A DNA stretch of 15,948 nucleotides from Holosporales bacterium. Its GTDB lineage: Bacteria > Pseudomonadota > Alphaproteobacteria > BNTO01. Of the stretch, positions 6,201-12,327 are shown in pieces. The notes beneath the pieces are model-generated. The model worked only from the letters and a program-made list of their open reading frames with translations. It was not told the origin of the DNA and made no database searches. Every line of letters starts with the position of its first letter. Position 1 is the stretch's first letter. The stretch spans positions 1 to 15,948 of the forward strand of contig JAISXM010000029.1 in assembly GCA_031270515.1 (NCBI GenBank), given 5' to 3'. Made by a program: the position numbers and the translations under genes.

Positions 6201-8549
6201 TTACTTCTCATTGGCAAGCTCTTGCTGTTTTTTATATATTTTTGTACAGCATTTCAAGACAATCCTTTCTAATTCGGATATATTTTTATCAACCACTGGT
6301 TCTCCATTTGTTTTTTGCACACGTTCCTTTGCCCATGCTACCAAGCGCCAAAGTGGCGCAAGTGCTTCAGGAGGCGGACATCCTGCGTCTGATTGCATGC
6401 AGTGTATCGATCTAACTAAAGCAGGTATATATTTGTCTGATCCGCCCAGAAGAACGTTTGCTTCGTCAATACAGCTACGTATAAAACAGGCAAGATTCTG
6501 CCTGTATTCGCGAAATGCATCAGGAGAATGGTCGATAGCTTTGCAAAGCTCGCTGAATACAATGAACCAGAAAAATACCGGATATTTAGCACAATATTCA
6601 AAGCTACACCCTGGGAGGTCGCCATATTTGCTGTAGTTGTGCTGCCTTAATATGTCAAAACACGATACATCCCTTGGATTAAATTTTGAAGGGGCTGAGA
6701 AAAATGTATTGACTAGGTCAAATAGTTTTTTATTGGCCCCAGAATCAACATCTTGTGTCGCCTCTTTAAACGACTTGCCTTCTTTCAGATGACGTGCAAT
6801 CCGCTCTAAACTTTCGCAATCCCAGTGTTCGTGTCGTGGTTCTAATAGATCCGAGTCGTAATCTAACTTGTTCGTGTGTTTTCGCAATGCAACTTTTGCA
6901 GTCATGGATACAGACTTCAATAATTTTGGCAAATATTCAGGCTTTGTGGTGTCCTCCTGCTCCCTTGTAAATTTTGCGAGCTCATCGTCTTTCGAAAGAA
7001 GTTCAGCATCCCCTGAACCAGTGTGATCTAACGCGAAGCCACATATGTAATCATTGTACATTGACTGTGCAACAGTTTTACACGGAATTGCGCATCTAGT
7101 CCCGTCACTTGCTGTCATGTACGCATATTCTTTGACCGCAGACAAGTTATCACCATTTCCTCCACACGCTAATCCAAAGCACAATCGCTTGAGAATCTCC
7201 GGAGATACGCGCACACTTGGCAATAATTCCGTCACCCCCTCTAAAAACACGAGCACTTTTATGTGGTGATCATGCGCTGCAAAAACAACGTTAAGTGTAC
7301 CTGTTGGATTTTTGCGAGCCAAATCTTCGAGAAAGAGTTTAAGTAAATATGCTGTATCCAACGCGGCGCGATTGGGGCTACCATTAACTTCCCACGGAGT
7401 ATATTCGTTCTGGATTGAACTCACTACTGGTGTTTCATCCTTCGAATCTGATAATTTTATACGTGAGAGGTAAGACAAACCGCTACAATATAATGTGCGT
7501 CGCGGGGGGCGGTAAGAGTATTTAGATTTGTACGCTTTTCCAAAATCACGCAACAACTGATCTGGCCATTTTTTACGAATGCTAAGGTCAAAATTTAACA
7601 ACGCGGTAGAATAGTCTCTCTCAAATATACTATTGACTTGATAAGTGTAAAGTTTCATCGAGTATGGGAAGAACAGAGTGTTGCCGAGTATACAGCCGTG
7701 GTGGATATTATCGCGCCGAAATTTATTTTGCAAGCCTTGTTTTAAATTAAAAAGAATATTTATATTGTCTTTATGACAATTATTCAAAAAAGAATAAAAG
7801 TATTCGTTCGGGGCGCATTCACCCGTACTAAAATAATTTGACACGATGTCTAAGTCCCCAAAAGAGACAAAAACATTTCCGTGGAACATATCTCGTAACT
7901 TGCGTAGCCAATCTTTGGTAGCAGTTGATGAGAACGGAACCAATGAAGGTCTTCCTATGCCTTGTAAATTTCCACTGATGACGAGTGCAACTGGACACTT
8001 GTTCTTCACGGCAGACACCGCGAAGTCTAATAAATCAAGAACAGGTTCGTACGATTGCTCATAACCACGTGAGTCAGCCAATACGAAAACGAGGATTTTC
8101 CCGGGAAGAGCATTCTTCTCTATAAAAGTGCTCATATTTAATTCTCGTTTATATTCTCGTTTACCAAAAAGATTCGGCTTGTTGTGCGACGGATTGTCAA
8201 CCCTACAGATTTTAATGTCGTCACAGTTTTTCATGATCTTATCCGGAGGCAGATCCAAGAATTCTCCAGAAAATTTTATGTTGGTCTCACTTTCATCTGC
8301 GATTCGATTTGGTTTAACTGTACTGTGTCCGCATATACTGAATAATCCAAATACGATACCGGGCATCCACAGTAAACGACTTGAAGTTCGTTGCGGCACA
8401 ATGTTTTTTGAGGGACAAAAATTGTCTTTGTCTTTGTCTTTGTCTTTGTAAGAAGCTATCGACGCTATGTTTTGGTATCGAATATTGCTGTGATCACATA
8501 GCGTGATCTGCGCCCTTTTTTTTTCTAATGAAGAGGATTTAATAGTCAT
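6201..8549 (-). CDS. metallophosphoesterase-fold paralog with degraded active site (probable pseudoenzyme)
   Basis: 782 residues, colinear with the protein at 3417-5738; long stretches are nearly identical, for example IQNEYTPWEVNGSPNRAALD and NIHHGCILGNTLFFPYSM. The metal-binding motifs are changed one after another: D-S-H is D-S-R (159-161), G-D is G-N (193-194), G-N-H-D is G-D-L-D (231-234), and G-H-Y-H is G-G-N-G (463-466). Only Asp159 and His426/His428 remain, so metal-dependent catalysis is unlikely. Yet the frame is intact, with the same N-terminal palindrome-derived segment and hydrophobic stretch (58-74), which suggests a kept non-catalytic role such as binding or regulation. It has four Lys-Asp units at residues 35-42 where the other copy has one. 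In-frame repeats continue past its stop. It is the upstream member of the pair. Confidence 0.85.
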   Translation of the reverse strand: MTIKSSSLEKKRAQITLCDHSNIRYQNIASIASYKDKDKDKDNFCPSKNIVPQRTSSRLLWMPGIVFGLFSICGHSTVKPNRIADESETNIKFSGEFLDLPPDKIMKNCDDIKICRVDNPSHNKPNLFGKREYKRELNMSTFIEKNALPGKILVFVLADSRGYEQSYEPVLDLLDFAVSAVKNKCPVALVISGNLQGIGRPSLVPFSSTATKDWLRKLRDMFHGNVFVSFGDLDIVSNYFSTGECAPNEYFYSFLNNCHKDNINILFNLKQGLQNKFRRDNIHHGCILGNTLFFPYSMKLYTYQVNSIFERDYSTALLNFDLSIRKKWPDQLLRDFGKAYKSKYSYRPPRRTLYCSGLSYLSRIKLSDSKDETPVVSSIQNEYTPWEVNGSPNRAALDTAYLLKLFLEDLARKNPTGTLNVVFAAHDHHIKVLVFLEGVTELLPSVRVSPEILKRLCFGLACGGNGDNLSAVKEYAYMTASDGTRCAIPCKTVAQSMYNDYICGFALDHTGSGDAELLSKDDELAKFTREQEDTTKPEYLPKLLKSVSMTAKVALRKHTNKLDYDSDLLEPRHEHWDCESLERIARHLKEGKSFKEATQDVDSGANKKLFDLVNTFFSAPSKFNPRDVSCFDILRQHNYSKYGDLPGCSFEYCAKYPVFFWFIVFSELCKAIDHSPDAFREYRQNLACFIRSCIDEANVLLGGSDKYIPALVRSIHCMQSDAGCPPPEALAPLWRLVAWAKERVQKTNGEPVVDKNISELERIVLKCCTKIYKKQQELANEK
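8353..8450 (-). repeat. palindromic element inside the coding region of the degenerate phosphoesterase
   Basis: Same position and frame as the copy at 5562-5640: on the minus strand CAACGAACTTCAAGTCGTTT, followed by ACTGTGGATGCCCGGTAT. It reads PQRTSSRLLWMPG. Its presence in both paralogs shows that the element entered before the duplication. Confidence 0.8.
8424..8447 (-). repeat. hexanucleotide tract, four copies (Lys-Asp)x4
   Basis: GTCTTT repeats four times on the plus strand and encodes KDKDKDKD in the degenerate phosphoesterase. The paralog has a single GTCTTT at 5631-5636. It is a likely replication-slippage site that changes length without breaking the frame. Confidence 0.9.
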
Positions 8550-8614
8550 GAGGAGTTAAATATTAGTATTCATTCCCCATCATTTTATCGTATATAAGGT
8601 TAATTAATTATAAA
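8550..8614 (-). promoter_or_regulatory. conserved 5' block upstream of the phosphoesterase paralog (copy 2)
   Basis: Nearly identical to 5739-5803. The match ends sharply at 8614/5803, which marks one edge of the duplicated segment. Confidence 0.5.
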
Positions 8615-8686
8615 CAGGCTCTCCTGCAGAACGCGTAGATTACAGGCACGTGCCTGCAGCCCTCCCCTACACACTCCTGCAGCCCC
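8615..8686. other. short C/T-rich spacer with a perfect 14-bp palindrome after era
   Basis: CAGGCACGTGCCTG (8643-8656) is a perfect palindrome. CTGCAG recurs three times in the spacer, twice followed by CCC. A stem could form 3' of era, but there is no T-run on the minus strand, so it is not called a terminator. Confidence 0.4.
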
Positions 8687-9718
8687 CTAAACGCTTCTGT
8701 CAAAAAAACCTGCATCAATTAAATTCGCCGTTTGCGACATCCATTCACTCTTCACTTTAACCAGCAAGTGCAGATGTACGCGGCGACGCAATGCCCTCGC
8801 AATGTCGATGCGCGCGTCCGTCCCAATGTGCTTCAACATTTGTCCCTTTTGTCCCAGCACGATCGGCTTCTGCCCCTCCCTTGCGACAACGATGTCCTGG
8901 TATATATGCAGGCCATCGTCGTCCTCTTGCAGAGCCAACGTATCAACATATGTTTGGTATGGGACTTCCTCGTGAAGGTTTTGAAATATTTTCTCCATCG
9001 TCATCTCGGACGCCCACCGGCTAAAATTTCCGCGAGTTTCCGACGGATACATCCACTCTTGCTGAGGCAGCGAATCTGTAATCGCGACACGCAACTGGTC
9101 CACCCCTGTGCCGTCCTCTGCGGAAATCATGAAGAAATCTTTTATTTTTTCGAATTGTTGAAAAACGACAGCACGTTCAACTATGTGGCTGTCTTTTACT
9201 TTGTCGATTTTATTAAAAGCCAAAAACACTGTGGCGACATCGTATTTCGTCAATATTGAGTTGACTAATGCGCACTCTTCTTGCAAATGTTTGTGCGAAA
9301 TATCCACCAGCACCACAACGACGTCCGCATTCTTTATTGCGCGCGAAGTGTTCTTCCTCAGCAATTTCCCGATTGGACTTGTCGTCTGCGCAATTCCAGG
9401 GGTGTCAACAAACGCGACCTGAGCAGGGCCATACTCGTTCACGCTGAGGATGTTGAAGCGCGTCGTTTGTGGCTTGTGTGATACGGCAGCCAGCTTTTCG
9501 CCAGCGAGACGGTTCAGCAAGGTGGACTTCCCTGCGTTAGGGGCGCCGGATATGGCAACAAAACCGAACTGATGGGGAGTTTCTGGCGACGAAGCGACTG
9601 CGGGGGAGACGACTTCAGGCTCCGGTGATTTAACGACTTCTTGTTCTGACGACTCTGGCAACGTCACGATTTCGGGATCAGAGGATTTAACGACTTCTTG
9701 TTCTGATAATTCTGGCAA
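8687..9718 (-). CDS. era: GTPase Era with a repetitive N-terminal extension
   Basis: Era binds the 3' end of 16S rRNA and helps mature the small ribosomal subunit. The GTPase motifs are complete: G1 GAPNAGKS (58-65), switch I TTR (85-87), G3 DTPG (105-108), G4 NKID (169-172) and G5 SAEDG (199-203). A C-terminal KH domain follows, with IVLGQKGQMLKHIG at 286-299; the KH ending VHLHLLVKVKSEW resembles alphaproteobacterial Era. The protein is 343 residues against about 300 usual. The extra 45 or so residues are two acidic 19-residue repeats containing SEQEVVKS. The start is TTG at 9718, chosen because AGGAGGG lies 3 nt before it and no ATG occurs in frame before the GTPase core. The tRNA-Glu gene lies 157 bp upstream on the same strand, and no rnc or recO is adjacent. 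Confidence 0.96.
   Translation of the reverse strand: MPELSEQEVVKSSDPEIVTLPESSEQEVVKSPEPEVVSPAVASSPETPHQFGFVAISGAPNAGKSTLLNRLAGEKLAAVSHKPQTTRFNILSVNEYGPAQVAFVDTPGIAQTTSPIGKLLRKNTSRAIKNADVVVVLVDISHKHLQEECALVNSILTKYDVATVFLAFNKIDKVKDSHIVERAVVFQQFEKIKDFFMISAEDGTGVDQLRVAITDSLPQQEWMYPSETRGNFSRWASEMTMEKIFQNLHEEVPYQTYVDTLALQEDDDGLHIYQDIVVAREGQKPIVLGQKGQMLKHIGTDARIDIARALRRRVHLHLLVKVKSEWMSQTANLIDAGFFDRSV
9605..9718 (-). repeat. 57-bp tandem duplication at the 5' end of era
   Basis: Two 19-codon units (9662-9718 and 9605-9661) share the stretch TCAGAACAAGAAGTCGTTAA on the minus strand. They encode PELSEQEVVKSSDPEIVTL and PESSEQEVVKSPEPEVVSP. Both units start with a TTG codon, but only the first follows a strong ribosome site. 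Confidence 0.9.
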
Positions 9719-9721
9719 CGT

Positions 9722-9728
9722 CCCTCCT
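9722..9728 (-). promoter_or_regulatory. ribosome binding site supporting the TTG start of era
   Basis: AGGAGGG on the minus strand ends 3 nt before the TTG at 9718. It is one of the few strong Shine-Dalgarno matches in the window and decides this start. Confidence 0.7.
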
Positions 9729-9875
9729 GTGGAGATGCTTTGCTACGCATGTTGGCGAAACGTGCGTCTTCTACATTTCGATAAAAACGATCCGGATATT
9801 TGCACAACAAAAGCTTCGCAACAAGCTTCTAATCGTTCGCATGGGCTGCCGGTGCACACTTGTGTCAAACACAAA

Positions 9876-9950
9876 TGGCGTCTCCTACGGGACTTGAACC
9901 CATGTTGCCGCCGTGAGAGGGCGATGTCCTAACCGCTAGACGAAGGAGAC
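9876..9950 (-). tRNA. tRNA-Glu (anticodon CUC), CCA encoded
   Basis: On the minus strand the acceptor stem GTCTCCT pairs with AGGAGAC (7 bp), then discriminator G and an encoded CCA. The D stem is GTCT/GGAC, the anticodon stem TCGCC/GGCGG with loop CTCTCAC (anticodon CTC), and the T arm ATGGG-TTCAAGT-CCCGT. It is 75 nt including CCA. CTC reads GAG codons. It lies between ffh and era on the same strand. Confidence 0.96.
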
Positions 9951-9958
9951 CTACCAAC

Positions 9959-9986
9959 ATGATAGCACGGAACGAATTCGCATCAA
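9959..9986 (-). promoter_or_regulatory. promoter of tRNA-Glu
   Basis: On the minus strand TTGATG (9981-9986), a 16-bp spacer and TATCAT (9959-9964) end 8 bp before the mature tRNA 5' end. The spacing suits a sigma-70-type promoter giving a very short leader. It also separates tRNA-Glu and era from ffh readthrough. Confidence 0.55.
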
Positions 9987-10041
9987 CAGGAATCTTTTTG
10001 CTGTATGGCAGGTGGCATACGTAGCTTCCAGAGAACGGATA

Positions 10042-11352
10042 CTAAGCTTGAAAGCGTCCCAATGCCTTCAGCATATCCTTCCCCTTTGTGCCTCCAAATT
10101 TTTTGATAAAGCCACGCAACATATCGAATGTTTTTAGAAACTGATTCAACTCCGCGACGGTTTGCCCTGCCCCTGTGGCAATTCGCCGACGTCTGGATGC
10201 ATTCAATATCGCAGGTGAATTGCGTTCTGCCGGAGTCATCGAGTTAATAAACGCCAAATACCGCCGCATCATTAAATGGTGGTCTGATTTTGCGGCACCC
10301 TTTGAGAACTTAGAAACGATCCCGGATACATCAATTTTCTGAATAACCTCAAGTTGTCGTCTCATATCATCCATTGTGAACAACCCCTTCTCGAGGCGCT
10401 TTTGTATCGTTTCAATCGTTGATTTTTCCGACGCGAGCTCTGCTGCGTCCACAAGTTGCAGCACGTCCCCATAGCCCAAGATTTGAGACGCAACGCGCAT
10501 AGGGTCAAACGGAATCAGCTTGCCAATCTGCTCCCCCGTCCCAAGGAACTTCACAGGGCAGCCCGTAATGAACTGCATGGACAAGATAGCCCCTCCCTTC
10601 GCATCCCCATCCGCGCGAGTCAGCACGAGCCCCGTCAATGGGATCAGGTCGTTGAAGGATTTTGCCACATTAACGGACTCTTGTCCCATCATGGCGTCGG
10701 CAATCAATAGAGATTCAACAGGAGCTAGGAATTTATGGAGATCCGACACCTCCTGCATCATCGCGTCATCAATGTGCAGTCGCCCTGCTGTGTCAAACAA
10801 TATTACGTCAATGTTGTTTTTCTTTGCGAAGGAAAGCGCCCGACTTGCGATTTCCATGGGCGACTCACCCTGGACGATCGGCAAGCTTGGCACCCCTATG
10901 CCCTCGGACAACACTTCCAGCTGCTTTTGCGCCGCCGGCCGATACACGTCAAGCGACACAGTCAGCACGTTCTTGGAGTCCTTCAAAAAGTTCGCGATTT
11001 TCGCAACAGACGTCGTTTTTCCCGCGCCCTGTAAGCCGACGAACAAGTACGAAAATGGGGAGTTTGCTTGCATATTCAAAGGCGTGCTCTCCCCTAAGAA
11101 CGCGACGATTTCGTCTCGCACTAGCTTGATGACCATTTGCCCAGGGGTCACGCTTTTTATTATTTCGTGTCCGACAGCCTTGGCCTTGATGCTTTCCAAC
11201 AGTGCTTTTACTGCAGGGAGTGCCACGTCGGACTCGATCAGCGCGATCCGAATTTCGCGCAATGTTAGGTCTACGTCGTTTTCATTAAGAAAGCCCTTGC
11301 CGCGCAGGCGGTCCAATGCTTGGTTTAACTTTTGACTTAAGAAATTAAACAT
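10042..11352 (-). CDS. ffh: signal recognition particle protein Ffh
   Basis: Ffh is the SRP54 GTPase that binds signal sequences and SRP RNA and delivers nascent membrane and exported proteins to FtsY. The N domain covers about residues 1-90. The G domain shows GLQGAGKTT (106-114), DVYRPAA (135-141), DTAGR (187-191), TRADGD (245-250) and GTGE (271-274). The M domain (about 300-436) has the RNA-binding and helix-turn-helix stretch MTPAERNSPAILNASRRRR (372-390). The length, 436, is typical. The start ATG is preceded by GGAAGGG at about 6 nt. It follows grpE by 37 bp on the same strand, so the two are probably co-transcribed. The usual neighbour rpsP is absent: downstream comes tRNA-Glu. The TRADGD motif has Ala where other bacteria usually have Leu, Met or Ile. 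Confidence 0.97.
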   Translation of the reverse strand: MFNFLSQKLNQALDRLRGKGFLNENDVDLTLREIRIALIESDVALPAVKALLESIKAKAVGHEIIKSVTPGQMVIKLVRDEIVAFLGESTPLNMQANSPFSYLFVGLQGAGKTTSVAKIANFLKDSKNVLTVSLDVYRPAAQKQLEVLSEGIGVPSLPIVQGESPMEIASRALSFAKKNNIDVILFDTAGRLHIDDAMMQEVSDLHKFLAPVESLLIADAMMGQESVNVAKSFNDLIPLTGLVLTRADGDAKGGAILSMQFITGCPVKFLGTGEQIGKLIPFDPMRVASQILGYGDVLQLVDAAELASEKSTIETIQKRLEKGLFTMDDMRRQLEVIQKIDVSGIVSKFSKGAAKSDHHLMMRRYLAFINSMTPAERNSPAILNASRRRRIATGAGQTVAELNQFLKTFDMLRGFIKKFGGTKGKDMLKALGRFQA

Positions 11353-11389
11353 GTATACCCTTCCATAAAATAATGACTTGTCTTTTTTG

Positions 11390-12211
11390 TTATGTATTTT
11401 TCGTTACTGCAACCATCGCCGCCCTCAGCAAACGACCATTAATTGTGTATCCCGTCTGCAGTGTATCAAAAACCATTCCTCCAGGCTCGTTTTCCGTTGG
11501 CACTTCAGCAACCGCTTGGTGCAGCTCCGGATCAAACGGCTGCCCATTGCTATTGATTTTACATATCCCGTGTCGCTCTAGCGTCGCGATCACGTCCTTG
11601 GCGGTCATAGCAATGCCGTCGATAAACGACTTCACCTCCTCAGGGGCGGCCGCGTTTGGCGAATGCAGGAGCGCTCGTTCCAGATTATCGACAAAAAGGA
11701 CAACATCCTTTGCCAGCAACGAAGCGCCAAATTTGGCGGCGTCCTCTTTTTCCCGCTGGGCACGTTTCCGCGCGTTTTCTACGTCTGCCATTGTGCGAAT
11801 GTACTGCTCGCGGGCAGATGCTAGCTCTGACTCAAGCTGCGCTATGCGTTCCGCCAATGCGTGCGTTCCATGACATGATGAATCGCTGGGGGGCGAGGCT
11901 GAGGCGCCGTCGGGTGCATCCGAGCCCGCATGCGCACTTTTGTGGAAAGATTGATTCGCACTTTTGTGGCAAGATTGATGGTTGGCGTCCCGGTGCCCAT
12001 GGCAACACTGGCCGCCCGGATGAGCATTTTCGGACTTTTGGCAATGACAAGCGTCGCCTGGATCCGGGGCGCCCGCATCACCTGGGCCTACGTCCGCATG
12101 CGAAGTCGCGTCATCGCCGTTCGTTTGTTTGTATTTGTTTGTGTCCAAGCCTGATTCGTTTGCTGTATTTTTTTCAGTAGGACCTTTCCCTTTTCTATTG
12201 AAATAACTCAT
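11390..12211 (-). CDS. grpE: nucleotide exchange factor GrpE with a His/Cys-rich N-terminal extension
   Basis: GrpE is the DnaK nucleotide exchange factor. The core starts near residue 117: a long coiled-coil helix (ALAERIAQLESELASAREQY, then MADVENARKRAQREKEDAAK), then the four-helix region and the C-terminal beta domain with HGICKINSNGQPFDPELHQA and GYTINGRLLRAAMVAV. This is close to alphaproteobacterial GrpE. The first 115 or so residues are unusual: low-complexity, Gly/Asp/Ser/His-rich, with six Cys (55, 57, 69, 70, 81, 113) and ten or more His, including CHC and CCHGH. That could bind metal or be disordered; I know of no such extension as a family feature. The total of 273 exceeds the usual 170-210. 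AAGGTGA about 10 nt before the ATG and a good promoter further up support the start, so the extension is probably translated. Confidence 0.95.
   Translation of the reverse strand: MSYFNRKGKGPTEKNTANESGLDTNKYKQTNGDDATSHADVGPGDAGAPDPGDACHCQKSENAHPGGQCCHGHRDANHQSCHKSANQSFHKSAHAGSDAPDGASASPPSDSSCHGTHALAERIAQLESELASAREQYIRTMADVENARKRAQREKEDAAKFGASLLAKDVVLFVDNLERALLHSPNAAAPEEVKSFIDGIAMTAKDVIATLERHGICKINSNGQPFDPELHQAVAEVPTENEPGGMVFDTLQTGYTINGRLLRAAMVAVTKNT
11933..11980 (-). repeat. 24-bp tandem repeat in the GrpE extension
   Basis: The plus-strand units CGCACTTTTGTGGAAAGATT (plus GATT, 11933-11956) and CGCACTTTTGTGGCAAGATT (plus GATG, 11957-11980) encode two octapeptides containing HKSA (CHKSANQS and FHKSAHAG). 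Confidence 0.85.
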
Positions 12212-12252
12212 TTGAACAAATCACCTTAAATATACCTTCGCGTCACTACGCC

Positions 12253-12281
12253 AGTATAGCAAAAAGCGCCATCTTTGTAAC
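12253..12281 (-). promoter_or_regulatory. promoter of grpE-ffh
   Basis: On the minus strand GTTACA (12276-12281), a 17-bp spacer and TATACT (12253-12258), preceded by TTGC as in an extended -10. The leader to the grpE ATG is about 35 nt. It looks like a vegetative sigma-70 promoter rather than a heat-shock one. Confidence 0.5.
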
Positions 12282-12327
12282 TATACCCAACTCGCAAAAA
12301 CGTTGTGAGTTATTAAAGCGCTGCTTT

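Noticed and set aside
8643..8656. Perfect palindrome as the era terminator
   Set aside because: No T-run follows on the minus strand. It could equally be a protein-binding site.
10520..11335. 271-codon plus-strand open frame
   Set aside because: It lies wholly antisense to ffh, whose motifs are unmistakable, and its translation has no recognisable domain.
11656..12180. 174-codon plus-strand open frame
   Set aside because: Antisense to grpE. The length is a by-product of the G/C-rich extension and no motif is present.
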